Positions 23,229-33,909 of a stretch of 64,000 nucleotides of DNA are shown piece after piece. Source of the stretch: Podospora comata (Eukaryota; Ascomycota; Sordariomycetes; Sordariales; Podosporaceae); contig CP071496.1 in assembly GCA_017354895.1 (NCBI GenBank), positions 1,178,001 to 1,242,000 of the forward strand. The letters are read 5' to 3'. The notes below the pieces were generated by a model that had not been told where the DNA came from, did not search any database, and saw only the letters and a program-made list of their open reading frames with translations. The translations under genes were made by a program, and so were the position numbers. Position 1 is the first letter of the stretch. Every line of letters begins with the position of its first letter.

Positions 23229-23613
23229 CACTGCCCATTAAACTGTGCCTACCTACCTATTAAACTAAAACCAACGATTTTGACATCATGGCTGAGGTTT
23301 CAATTCTTCGAGTGCGAACTTCTAGAAAATGCAAGACAAGACCACTGACATTAGAAGACCATTCACCCACCTTGTGGCTAATTCCTGACCGATTTGTCGG
23401 GACAGTTAGACCGCACCGCGCAAGAGAAGTTAGGTCCTGCTCCAGAGCCAGACGCTTGCGAATCTCCTTCATCTCAGCACATGACGAGCAGCGGTTACTT
23501 GCCGTATTCCCTTCGTCCCAATAAAGAAGCATCATGGCTAACACAATAATATATTTAGTAGGAGTAGCACTTCATTACGGATGTCCTTCATCCCAACATA
23601 CATCAAGCAGCAC
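23229..23613. other. Intergenic between minisatellite and DNMT5 3' end
   Basis: No gene supported. Probably the 3' UTR or flank of the minus-strand SNF2 half. Confidence 0.4.
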
Positions 23614-26600
23614 TTAATCACGGTATCTCCTTTGTCCCGGCACATTAAAGCAGTGCTTACTCACAATAACTCCGTTATCACCGCCGTTCACGTTGTCAAA
23701 GTATCTCTTGATGGCCGGGTTATCGACCTGGTGCTCACGAAGAAGCCGGTCCTCGTCCGTGTGTGCCATCATGAAGTGGTACACATACACAGTCTTCGTC
23801 TGTCCGTACCGGAGACATCTGCCCTTGGCCTGACGAACCGTGATGGCCTGGTGGTGCTTGTTGGGGTGGAAGTAGGGGTTGGCAAAGATGATGTGGTTGG
23901 CGACGGTGAGGTTGCTGCCGGCGCTGGTATCGTTGTCAATGTTGAGGAGCATCACATTACCCCCGGTTCCTGACTTGAACTTCTCCAACAAAGCAGACGT
24001 ATCCCTCGAGTTGGTGACTAAAGCCAAGTTAGTGGCCTTGGGATCTATCTCCTTGATCCTGGACCACAGCTTCTCGAGGTAGGACTGGTACTGGCCGAAT
24101 ACCAAGACACGCTCATCTTTGGCGATGATGCTTTTGATCAGCTCCATCATGTGGTCCACCTTGGACATCTTGACGTTGTCGTTGAGTTCGGTGCAGGGGA
24201 TGACTGGGCGTTCCTTGATGAAGGACGAGCATTTCCTGGCAGGGCAGAGCCTTGCCGTCTGTGGATGGCGACAGGCAGAACACAAGATGTGTCCACAGGC
24301 AACCACGATGTAAGACTGGCTGGCGGAGGTCAGGGGTCTCCCGCAGCTCTCACCATCGCAGGTCCTTGATTGCAGCAGCTGGTCCCTGTCCGGAGAAGTC
24401 GAGAACTGGATAAACTTGGGCATGAATGCGAGTTCCTTCGTGGCATTCTTGAAGTCACCCATGGTCTTCATCAGTTCGGCCATCGTCGATTTGAACTCTG
24501 AAAGCATTGCGGACTTATTTTCTGGATTCTTGAAGGTACCGTCTTTAAGGGACTGGGGTCTGCCGTCGCGGTAGGCACCTCCACGACCTATGTTCTTGCT
24601 ATGTTCCCAGAGTGCTTGACGGAGCTTGGGTACGGCGCCGTGAGATTTTAGGTTCAACTCCGCTGCTTTGGAGACTAGCTGGCTCCTGGTCGTACTGGCG
24701 CTGACGTGGAGACCTTCGACATCAAAAGGTAGGCATTTTTGGTCATCATACTCAGGTCTGTCCGGCATGAGGTCTCTGTGCGCATGGCAAAATTCAACCA
24801 GTTCCTTGACAGCCCAGTTGCCGAGGGTCGTTTTATCCTGGCCCAGACCATTGCGAATATCAGGCAATGGCATATTAGGCCTGGGGTGAAACAGAGACTC
24901 CGGATCAAAGCCGCCCGGGATAAGGGGGGCCTTTGCCAGGGGAGTGTTGATGTGTAGTGTGCGGCGTAGAGCACAGAGGTCTTCAGCAAGCCGTACCGCG
25001 GTCTCTTTGCTGACTGTCTTGGGAATCTCGATCTCTGCTTTGTCGAAGAAGTGCAGCCAGGTAAAATGAGCCTTGGAATGATCGTACCCGTCCACCCAGG
25101 GGCCCTCGAATTCTTTCATGGGTTGGGCAATGATAGCGGCAGGATCGACGGTAGGATCAGTCGGAAGACAGCCGTTGACCATGGCATGAGCCACACAGTT
25201 GAACACTTCTTCTCCCCCCCCGTAATGCCTGAAGTCTCCTTCCCTTGCCACATTCACCTCTTCACAGAGGTATTGGAATGAGCACATTGCTGCTTCTTTT
25301 TGCAGGTTCTCTTGTTCTTTTTTGACTTCATTGCGGTAGAGGTAAGTAAGCCATTTATTGAGCCACACAGCCTTATCCCAAAGAAACTTGACGGACGTTG
25401 CCAGTCGGCAATGGGATCTCGTGAGGGAGTTCTCGAATTCTGGAAGTGTCAAGGCGCGAGACACAGCCACCACATCATTGGCCAACAGACCCAACATCAT
25501 GGTCGTAGACTTGGTTGAATCCCCCATATCTTCTTTCGAGTAGTCTGGCTGCTGGCGTACGTGACTGGATATGGCTGCAAAGTCCATGTCGGCATCGAGG
25601 GCTTCCTGGTGCGCCATGTAGTAGCGCGCTGCCGTCACTCCTTTCATGCGGACAGGAAGAACCACCTCCACCGAAGAGAGAGCCGTGCCACCATCATCGG
25701 TAACGCGGTTGGCGCGGAAGAATTGCCGCACGAAGGCCTGGGCCTGGGAGTGTCTCTCGTGGGCGAGAGAAGCACTCTTAAGCGCGGAGGAGTAGGCGTG
25801 ATACTCCTCGCTCTTGGAAGCAGGTTCCAAGACCGGACCACCAGTGACGGCCGGGAGACCGGGCATGATGCGCGGTTCGGGCCGCGCCAAGTGAACGCCA
25901 AAAACCTTGGCCGTCTTGCAGACCTCGGAGAGGCCGAACACCTTGGGCGTACCCGAGAGGAGCCACTTCGCGTTCGCGACAAGGTTTTCAACAAAGAACG
26001 GGATGTTCTTGTTGTCCGCCTTGTGGTCGTATGAGCACTCGTCCCATACGACACGCGCGAAGCTGCAGTTGTGCAGCCACGAAACGCACCAGGGCGCGCG
26101 AGCGCCCGGCACTTGCTCCCCCCCCCCTTCTTCCTTCTTCGCCGGCGAAGCTGGGACTTTATCCCTTGGGGTTCTCTGGTCCTTCCGCCGGCTATCGGGA
26201 ACGATCTTGGCCAGGAAAGCCTCACGTTCCGACGCCTGCAGACCAAAGAAACGGCGCTCGGCTGCGGCGTTGTCCTTGCCGCCTGCAGCCGCAAGCTTAC
26301 TGGCCGTCAGGATGCGCAGGTTGCGCAGAGCCTGACGGTACCAGCGCTCACGCGCGCGTCCCGAGAGATCCTTGAATGGGGGATCGAGATCACCCCATCC
26401 AAACCCCCACAATTTCTCGAAGAACTTGTCACCGAGGATCTTGGAGCTCATGATGATGAGCTCCGCCTTCCTCAGGACGTCCAACTTCCGGCCGAGGTAG
26501 AACTGGGCCACTGTTTTGATGACAATGACCCGGCTTCCGACCTTCAGACCGAGGAAGTTTTTCGCTTCGAGAGACCACTGCTCCGTAAGGTGCTCAGGCA

Positions 26601-28113
26601 CCACCACAAGAGTCGCCGAGAGATGGATGAAGAACTCATTCTTCTCATCTTCGGCGAGGGGAAGTCCCACTTCTTTGAGCTCTTCGTACTTGGACTTGAG
26701 CTCCTCATGCCAGCACTCATCAACCTGGCGACGCTCCTCGATAGAGGCCTCACGGTCGAACCAGCGTCGGGAATCGATCAGCGCAAGTGTCACCACCGTC
26801 TTTCCGTATCCAATCTCGTGAGCCGCCACGCCACCTCGAGAGCTGTAGGGAAATCTGGTCGGCCAAGTCGCTTTTCCAACAACACGGACGGAGAGAGGGG
26901 TCACCACCTCCTCCTCAATCTCGGTTTCTAGGAATGGCTCGGGCTTTTCCTCGCGGAGAAGCATCCACAAAACAGCATTTCGTTGACTGTCGCGAAGCTT
27001 GTGACGACCGGCTTGGAATCGAGGTGGGTTGATCATCCTGTACTTGTCGGCTTCGTCATACTGGATCCCGTGTCTGTTGCTGTCATTGCAGGGCTGGATG
27101 AGAGGATGGAAGCCCGGGAAGCTCATGTTTCGGGGCTTGGCATGATCGATACAAACCTTGAAGTAGGTCTCTGCAGACTGGATTTCCCTGCTGCCACTTG
27201 GTACCGTTCTGTGTGCTTGTAAGAGGTATGTATAGGCTCTTGAGGCCAGAACTTGGGGCTGCAGTGTGGCTATGAGACACAATTCGGGATCTTGAAGCCG
27301 GGCAGCGATGGCAATGGCTCGTGGCATATTGAGGAGAGTCTCCTCAAAGTCTTTGGCTTCATCAGGGTCTTCAACAGCTAGACGCTTGCCTTTCGTCTTG
27401 CTGATGTGGATCTCAGGTGGTGGTCTTGACCATTGCTCAGACCGGTCGATGCGAATCCAATCAGTAAAATGTTTGACTTCTTCACGAGGCCCGCCGAGAT
27501 TCTGGGCTCTGAAGGCATTTGCAGCGAATGCAAAGTCATGCAAGAAGTCTTCGGTGATGTTGGAGGGAACCATGATGAACTGTCCCGGAGTTCCATGAGC
27601 CTCGAGCATATGCCTTCGAGCGGCCGACAAGGGAAATTGGTCAACATTGGCAGTTATTTCAGCAAGGACAAAACGTGAGAAGTGTGGAGGGCTAGTAGCG
27701 TTATCCCCCAAAGACGACATAGGTGCAACATCTCTTGTTTGTCCCCAGTGAATTTCAGTAGCTTCGAGACGTTCCCAGATACTGAGGGAGTAGTCTTGCT
27801 GAATCTCCGTCCAATATCCTGGACTGAAGAGTGTTGTCTCGCCAATGTGCCCAACGGGAAACGTGGTGAACTTCAGATCCGGAAGAGCCTGGATGTAGGT
27901 ATCCCTGATCTCGTGGTAATCAAGCTTGCGCATCTCACTTGACCAGACCAGAGAATCCTCTCTAGCAGGACCGGTCCGAGAGCATTGGCGGAAGATGAAA
28001 GTCGGCTCCGTCTGATGGAACTCGGGTAGGCTGACGTATAGCTCATTACCGGCTGTCCCGCACTCGGGTGCATGCACATACGTGCCCGAGACTTTGTCTC
28101 TTACTGTGGCGAA
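23614..28113 (-). CDS. DNMT5: DNMT5-type protein, RING + SNF2 ATPase half
   Basis: 1,499 codons in the same frame as the methyltransferase half, directly after its TAG. If counted as one protein this is residues 846-2344. A conserved lead-in (TYVHAPECGTAGNELYV, about 855-871) lies upstream of the first in-frame ATG (27933), so independent initiation would lose it. The ATPase has HEIGYGKT as Walker A (about 1276; canonical SNF2 is DEMGLGKT) and VWDECS as Walker B (about 1535). LSGTP is motif III. Motif VI is QAKGRCLRYGQTK near the C-terminus. Between the ATPase lobes lies a Cys/His cluster (C-x4-C...CGH-x3-C-x2-C...C-x4-C, about 2090-2145) that fits a RING finger. In Cryptococcus, Dnmt5 uses ATP hydrolysis for maintenance methylation of hemimethylated CpG. 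No intron is needed. Confidence 0.85.
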   Translation of the reverse strand, partial: FATVRDKVSGTYVHAPECGTAGNELYVSLPEFHQTEPTFIFRQCSRTGPAREDSLVWSSEMRKLDYHEIRDTYIQALPDLKFTTFPVGHIGETTLFSPGYWTEIQQDYSLSIWERLEATEIHWGQTRDVAPMSSLGDNATSPPHFSRFVLAEITANVDQFPLSAARRHMLEAHGTPGQFIMVPSNITEDFLHDFAFAANAFRAQNLGGPREEVKHFTDWIRIDRSEQWSRPPPEIHISKTKGKRLAVEDPDEAKDFEETLLNMPRAIAIAARLQDPELCLIATLQPQVLASRAYTYLLQAHRTVPSGSREIQSAETYFKVCIDHAKPRNMSFPGFHPLIQPCNDSNRHGIQYDEADKYRMINPPRFQAGRHKLRDSQRNAVLWMLLREEKPEPFLETEIEEEVVTPLSVRVVGKATWPTRFPYSSRGGVAAHEIGYGKTVVTLALIDSRRWFDREASIEERRQVDECWHEELKSKYEELKEVGLPLAEDEKNEFFIHLSATLVVVPEHLTEQWSLEAKNFLGLKVGSRVIVIKTVAQFYLGRKLDVLRKAELIIMSSKILGDKFFEKLWGFGWGDLDPPFKDLSGRARERWYRQALRNLRILTASKLAAAGGKDNAAAERRFFGLQASEREAFLAKIVPDSRRKDQRTPRDKVPASPAKKEEGGGEQVPGARAPWCVSWLHNCSFARVVWDECSYDHKADNKNIPFFVENLVANAKWLLSGTPKVFGLSEVCKTAKVFGVHLARPEPRIMPGLPAVTGGPVLEPASKSEEYHAYSSALKSASLAHERHSQAQAFVRQFFRANRVTDDGGTALSSVEVVLPVRMKGVTAARYYMAHQEALDADMDFAAISSHVRQQPDYSKEDMGDSTKSTTMMLGLLANDVVAVSRALTLPEFENSLTRSHCRLATSVKFLWDKAVWLNKWLTYLYRNEVKKEQENLQKEAAMCSFQYLCEEVNVAREGDFRHYGGGEEVFNCVAHAMVNGCLPTDPTVDPAAIIAQPMKEFEGPWVDGYDHSKAHFTWLHFFDKAEIEIPKTVSKETAVRLAEDLCALRRTLHINTPLAKAPLIPGGFDPESLFHPRPNMPLPDIRNGLGQDKTTLGNWAVKELVEFCHAHRDLMPDRPEYDDQKCLPFDVEGLHVSASTTRSQLVSKAAELNLKSHGAVPKLRQALWEHSKNIGRGGAYRDGRPQSLKDGTFKNPENKSAMLSEFKSTMAELMKTMGDFKNATKELAFMPKFIQFSTSPDRDQLLQSRTCDGESCGRPLTSASQSYIVVACGHILCSACRHPQTARLCPARKCSSFIKERPVIPCTELNDNVKMSKVDHMMELIKSIIAKDERVLVFGQYQSYLEKLWSRIKEIDPKATNLALVTNSRDTSALLEKFKSGTGGNVMLLNIDNDTSAGSNLTVANHIIFANPYFHPNKHHQAITVRQAKGRCLRYGQTKTVYVYHFMMAHTDEDRLLREHQVDNPAIKRYFDNVNGGDNGVIVSKHCFNVPGQRRYRD

Positions 28114-28116
28114 CTA
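28114..28116 (-). other. Single in-frame TAG between the two DNMT5 halves
   Basis: The codon reads TAG between GCC and TTC. The frames on both sides are identical and open: 844 codons before it (with one spliced intron) and 1,499 after. No credible intron removes it; the only nearby GT...AG pair would be 26 nt. The A has U at -1 and G at +1, the preferred context of A-to-I editing in Sordariomycetes, which would give UGG (Trp). A CAG-to-TAG change in a CpA context would also look like one RIP-type mutation. Confidence 0.9.
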
Positions 28117-30700
28117 GGCCTCGGCAAGATGTGGTAGACCTTCTGGCTTCTGCGGAATGGAGATACGGACCGCAGTGCTGGAATCTCTCTCGAGGAGGGC
28201 GGTGATGTTGATTCTGTCTGGGATCCAAAACGACCACTTGATGTTGTGGACTCCATTGACGCTCATGTGGAAGTCGCCGCGAGCAATGGGCGGACTCGGT
28301 TCAAACGTCCTAGGGAGGGTGGGCGGATTTTCGAGGTTGGAACCTGGGTTGTGATGAATGAACCAGGTAGACTTTCCATCTGGGTGGATAACCAGACGGG
28401 CGATGGTCCTTCTGGACTTGTATGTGGCGGTGACGACTTCGCTGACCTTGATCTCTCCAAAGAAATAGCGAGTTTTGCTGGCCAGGATCTCGCAAGCCGG
28501 GGGCTGTTTCATCCCTTGAAGCTCAGGCAGGTTATTGGGAAAGATTCCAAGCACGAAGGCTTGGGGAAGGTGGTTCCTGAGGGACGCCTTACCCCCATCA
28601 GAGGATACTTGAGCCGCTTCTTCATCTGAAGCTCCGGGGGAGTGGGTCCTCCAGGGTTCGAGCTGGTGAAGGGGATTCCCACTGCACTCCTCACAAACGG
28701 TTGTTTGGCATGTCCGGCAGATAAAATAGCTAGGAATCCCATCTTGATCCGAAATAACGGGTGGTGGGCAATGACACACGCGGATCATGTCACGAACAAG
28801 TCGATGCACAGTATCGGGCTCATATACGACTGATGTAGTCGAGGGCTGCTGGGTGCCGGGCTGAAGAAGCAACTTCTGCGATCTTGTGTAGTGCTTGAAC
28901 CGTGAGGCGAGGGGACCGCCGACGGTGTCAAAGAGTGTAGGAAAATGCCGGTGAATTGCAAGGAGAGCTGCATGCGTGGCTGCGCCGACTACGGTGACTG
29001 TCATGGCATTGCCAGCCAGATCACGAAGCTGCTCTTGAGTTTCAGACGAAATCGCCATCTCGTTGACGGGCATGCCTTGAAGAGCCATGGCCTCTGTGCC
29101 AGTGATCGGACGCATCAAATCTGTGACAATGGGGGCGCCGCTGGGGGTGATGCAGCCAATGATGCCCAGAGATTGCTTGAGATTGCTGACGGAACCAGTA
29201 CGGTTGAAGGGGGTGCATCTGTCGACGTTTTGGCTGACATCAATGACGCAGGTCTTGTGACCGAGATGGATTCCCGCCTTGTTGCCGGTGGCTTCGATGA
29301 TGTCCATTGTGTCAATGGATCGGCATGTTTGTTGTAACCACCAGCGACGCCATGATTGCGGCGGAAGCTTGGGACCGATCACCTTGAGGTTTCGCATCAT
29401 CTTTTGGCTGAAGGGGTTATCGTCCATTTCAAGTTCGTGAAGGCTACGCTCAGCTGCATGGCGAAGACTGCTCGTGCCCCAGTCCGAGTCTTTGGTCGTA
29501 CGAGGCTTCTCCATATCAGCGCGGGCCGTGATCGTACCGATATCGTCTGGCAGCTGGAGAAATGAGGCGACGGATGCCGATGGGGCACGTTCAAGGCTCT
29601 TCATGGTTTCTCTCCAATGAGCTATGATCAACTCGGCCTCTTCCAACGTGGGACAGCCAGGAGAAGAGGCGGCGTCAGTGTCAATTGCCATGAGATACCC
29701 ACGCTGGCGTGTTTGCGGCAGATAGTACCGCTTGCTATCGACCTGAAGGTATTCGGCTTTGTAACCGATAAGTGGGAAAATCCGTTTGGTGTACATGCAC
29801 CAAGGAGCGCCGTCGACATTTTCAAGGATGACGATCTTGGGGCGTCTCTCTTTGATGAAAATGAGCGCCGAAAAGAACGTGCGCATCGATTCACCAAGCT
29901 TCGCGTCCTCCATGCCATCAAGGCATTCGTCGAGAACTTGGTCAAAATCTTTGTTTCGTCGCACTGGGTGCGTTTTCTTAATGTCTTTGTCCTTCTTCTT
30001 CTTGTTTTCATCATCAAGAAGCCATTTATCGAGATTTTGGAAAACGCCAAGCTTCTCTTCGGTCTCCTTTTTGTTTGCTTTGGTCATGTTGATATTCAGA
30101 GTAGAATAATCGACACATGAGCAACCGCAGAAGAAAATGTCGATCTTCTCCCGGGGAATCTCAACCTTGGAACCGCCTGCGGTGAGACTGTGGCGCCGGG
30201 TTAGCCGAGTGGCATCACAGCATCAGGTTATAAACTTACACTTTTCCATCCAACTTGCTGGCAGCCAAAGCCAAATCTGCAACATCGCGGTAGATAATTG
30301 TCGGGGCTGGTAGATTCCTTCGAATGAAGCCTTGTTTGAAGGCCTCGATCTCACAACTGAACTGGTGAACTAGCTGGAACGGTGTCGGATGCCCAAGAAT
30401 CTCAACAGCCTTCATCAACGCTTCTAGAGCAATGATGGGGGCATCAGTGCCGGAGCAGACAGTCGCCACCCGCAAGATAACTGTTTTCTGGGAAGGCGAC
30501 GGAACCCGAGAGGCCATGTCGAAGAACATGTCTCCCACTTGGGTCAACGGGGCAACGCCCGTGAGAATGGCGGACTCTTTTGTGTTCGAAACTTGAGCAT
30601 CAGCAACTTCCTTGTCATCTTTCGAGGAGGCTGGCTTCTTCTTGGTCTTTATGGACGACTTGGTCGCCTCCAAGTTGTCGGCTTTGCGCTTGGGAGGCAT
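28114..30700 (-). CDS. DNMT5: DNMT5-type DNA (cytosine-5) methyltransferase half
   Basis: Two exons (30240-30700 and 28114-30187) with a 52-nt intron (CTAAC branch site) encode 844 aa up to TAG. The methyltransferase motifs appear in order. Motif I is VCSGTDAP (about 81-88), which binds AdoMet. Motif IV is CGCSCVDYSTLN (174-185); the catalytic Cys sits in the diverged SC form typical of DNMT5, not PCQ. Motif VI is ENV (276-278). Motif VIII is QTRQR (312-316) and motif X is GNAMT (546-550). A Cys-rich zinc-binding patch (CHC...CRTC...CEEC, about 615-660) follows, then a beta-rich part. The N-terminal 70 residues are Lys-rich and disordered; I see no chromodomain, unlike Cryptococcus Dnmt5. The likely product is one polypeptide with the SNF2 half, since the frame continues beyond the TAG. 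As annotated by ATG-to-stop, two genes would result. Confidence 0.88.
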
Positions 30701-32234
30701 GTTGTCTCTACCGAACTGAACTAGCTGTTATTTATATATCCGGATAAATATGCTAAAATGCATCGGATGTCATACTCAAGATCAGGAACCTTGTTGTTGA
30801 ATGTCTGAAAAAACACAAGTCGGAGTTGGAAAACTTGGAGGAGGAAAAAGGTGCAAGTAAACGAAAGCAGCGCGGAGGGGTGGTTGTGAAAAGTCGCAAG
30901 GCTCCGAGGCTGACCCGCTTCGGCCCGGGCGAGGAGGGCTGGCAATTAGGGCGCGGAGACCGGGATCGTGGAGACGGGGGCAGCCGTGGAGACGGGGGCA
31001 ACGAGCCGGCGAGAACCGCAAGGGCGTAGTAGAAGACTTAAAGAAGACTTGGACGTGGGCAGAATGCTTTGAGAGAATAATATGAACATGCCCAAATGGT
31101 CAAGTTGGATTGAGAGATTCAGGGGTAGGTAAACAATGTTGATGTTGATGATGTCCCAGCCAGGCTACAGGGCTCAGGGGCAAGTAAACAACGTGGAAGC
31201 GCTGTGAAGTTAACGCACCATTCATGCTTCAGCACCTAACGTATAAAGAAAGAAGTTGATTTCCATAACAGAACAGCAACATCCTTGATATGTCCTGAGA
31301 AAGGGACAGCGCTAGCACATAGCTGGTATATGTTGCATCGAGGCCAACGACATCTTGGCTATCACTCCGACAAGCGTCTCCATGTTCACGCTGAATTGGC
31401 GTTGAAGCAGAAGATGTGAAAAAGCGCTGGGTTAGTGCCCGTCGAGAAAGAAACAAAAAGCGTGAAAGCTGAGCCGCAATAAAGGACGGCAATGACTTTT
31501 GTTTCATGCTGCATCTGGCGGATGGGCTTCTGCAGTAACATGCCGCAAGAAATGTGTCTACCCATGACCGCATCACTTGGCAAACCCCAAAACACAAGGT
31601 CTCCAACCAAAGCTGACAAGAAGTTGGAAAGGGTCATGGGAATGCCTTACACACATTCTTGCCAATGAAGGAAGTGGTGTACCACAAAGCTCGAGCCCAG
31701 GCGTTAAAGATCAGAGAGCCACGCCACGCCCATATAACGATAGGGAGGCCGGGCATACCATGATACCATTTCGAGAGAGGGGAGTCAGCACCTAGCACTA
31801 AGTTGCCCTTGTGGAGATGTGGCATATTAGAGCAAGAAGATGTCAGAAGCAGAAACTGGGGGATAGTAAGAGACTGACAAAAGATGAAGACAGATTGGAC
31901 CTATACGAAATAGTCCAGACAGTCCATGACTTCGACACACTCCCAAAAGGATCAGAAATCCACGGCTGAGAACTTGGGATTGATCTTGATTGGTGGACGA
32001 CGACATGTCGTTGAAGGTGGGTTCCGCCAAGACACGTGGCTGGACGGCTGGGACATAATTATCAAATCCCTGTCTCATAATTCGATGCCCAACAGACACA
32101 ACCGTCCGGAATTCGAAGCTGCGTAGTGATCCCTATATCAGCAAAACAACGTTGAAAACGGTCCGGGATTGGAGAATTCACTGCTTTAACGACTGGGTTC
32201 TTGACGTGAGCGAAATCCTTGATTAGCTGCTCAG
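30701..32234. other. Divergent intergenic region, DNMT5 and 2H-phosphoesterase promoters
   Basis: No gene is supported. A GC-rich block at about 30880-31030 contains two adjacent copies of GTGGAGACGGGGGCA. A weakly repeated GTAAACAA-containing phrase occurs near 31125 and 31183. Otherwise unremarkable. Confidence 0.4.
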
Positions 32235-33909
32235 ATGGGTGAGATGGCGAAGCCCGAGCTGGAGTCGACAGACATTCGGAATAAGTTGGAAGATCTTTCT
32301 GGTGTCGAGATCAAGCCTGGAGACAACCCTTACCACGCTCTGATCAACGCTTGTCATGGTAATGCGGTACGTTCCTGAATACTGTGATTGCACTTTTGTT
32401 GTCTTGTAGTGGAGGGGAGCAGGCGGTTGCTGAAGACAGAGGGAGGAACCTGAGGGAGCGAGAGGAGACATGGTGTTAGAAGAAGGAAGGAGAGGAAGAA
32501 TTAGGAGGATTCCGAAGAAATAAGATAGGAAGATGGGAAATAGGCGAGGCAGAGGAAAGAGGGATATTGAGAGGGAACAGAATAAGACTGTCGGCAACGA
32601 GGGGAAGTTGCCGGCGCATGCACTAGAGCGGGACCAGAGGTCCGCGGAAGGTTACGGAGGGCGAGCGGGAAGAAGCTTGGAAAGCATCGGCGGAAAACCC
32701 GAAGGGGCCGAGGCCCTATCCGGACTTGAGCCCTAACAGACTATCGGGGGGGAAGTGTGTAAGCACCAAGTGCCGGCAGACGACGGGTTATCGGTCGGGA
32801 TGTTGCCGGCAGCTTGTGGAAAAAGCGCTGGACAGAATACGGAATAAGGCAAAGGTACCGGAAGGGATGCGAAGCAAAATCGGAATCAGTGCCACCAGAG
32901 TAACTTTTCTTATTGTTCAAGACTCGAGGCATCGAAATGTAAACAAAAGAAACCTGCTAATGAGACATGGTCCCAGGCCGAGATTCAGTCATTATATGCA
33001 ACCCATCGCATTGCCCGAAACTTGCAACAGAAAGAAAAGTTTCTGTCTCACGAGTTCAAAGAACTCATCATCGATCCGTTTTTACTCCGTTTAGAGAACC
33101 CCAAGCTTGAGCCCGGATTCAAGGACCCTCGCAACTGTCTTGTTTTCTGGGCCAGGCCTCCAGATCACATCATCCGGTTGGTTGTTCATCTTCAGCAAGC
33201 ACTCAAACAGGCAGCACCCAGTAAGCACATTTTCCCCCTTCCGCGAGTAGAGCTGACCGACCGAACCTTCCCAGACCTTTGGCTTATGCCGACTCACCGG
33301 ATGCACATGACCACGCTCGAGATTGCCCATTCACGATCACCGGCTGAAATTGAAAGTATGGTGGCCCTCATGCGGCCGAAATTCGCCAGTCTGACAAACA
33401 TGCCCTTCACCAAGCGCGCTCGTCTGGTGAAGCCTTTTATATCCTATGACCTCTCGGCATTGGCTGTCTCGTTCTTGCCTGCGGCAGGCGAAGCGGTGCT
33501 CTCACCACCACCCGTGGCACCGCACCCAAAACACATCAACCATCCAGGTCTGCTGGGGAACGACACGGCGGAAAGTGACACCTACACCTACCACCATCTG
33601 CGTCGCGATGTCTTTGACGAAGCAAAGTCGACTGGCGTAGAGATCGGGTCACGTTATGTTGTTCCCAGTGCCCACATCACGCTGGGTCGATATCTCACAC
33701 AGACGGACCACGAGACGCCGGAACAGCGACAGAAATGGGTCCAAGCTATTGATGATTTGAACAACTGGCTGGAAGGTGAGGTCTGGGATGTGCAAGATGG
33801 AGAATATGTTGGCGAGTGGATCGTGGGCCAGGAGAGGGGGTTGGATGCTCGGAATGGGGCCCTTTGGTATGGTGGTGGCCGTACCATCATGGTTGGAGAA
33901 GGCTTCTAA
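32235..33909 (+). CDS. 2H phosphoesterase (RNA ligase/cyclic phosphodiesterase-like)
   Basis: Two exons (32235-32366 and 32977-33909) encode 354 aa. Two HxT signatures define the 2H superfamily: HMTTLE (about residue 138) and HITLGR (about 274). Each supplies a catalytic His and Thr that act on 2',3'-cyclic or related phosphodiester bonds. RNCLVFWARPP and LWLMP are stretches shared by the fungal members. Exon 1 (MGEMAKPELES... to CHGNA) joins AEIQSLYATHR with phase 0. The 610-nt intron is far longer than any other here and carries repeat-like sequence. The physiological substrate is unknown; relatives process RNA ends or cyclic phosphates. The exon 1 joint is inferred from the donor GTACGT and acceptor CCCAG; transcript data would be decisive. 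Confidence 0.8.
32400..32930. mobile_element. Possible LTR-retroelement remnant inside an intron
   Basis: About 0.5 kb of sequence unlike neighbouring introns lies within the first intron of the 2H-phosphoesterase gene. A purine-rich run ending in GGGGGGGAAG directly followed by TGTGTAAG (near 32745) resembles a polypurine tract and LTR start. I could not find a clear target-site duplication or matching LTR end, so family and exact limits are open. It is broken and non-coding; age cannot be judged from one copy. Confidence 0.3.

Noticed and set aside
23013-23348. Open frame encoding LNCEGP repeats
   Set aside because: Pure product of the 18-bp minisatellite with no conserved flanking protein.
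28090-28140. Short intron that would remove the DNMT5 TAG
   Set aside because: The only nearby GT...AG pair gives about 26 nt, without a branch site, and breaks a coding-looking stretch.
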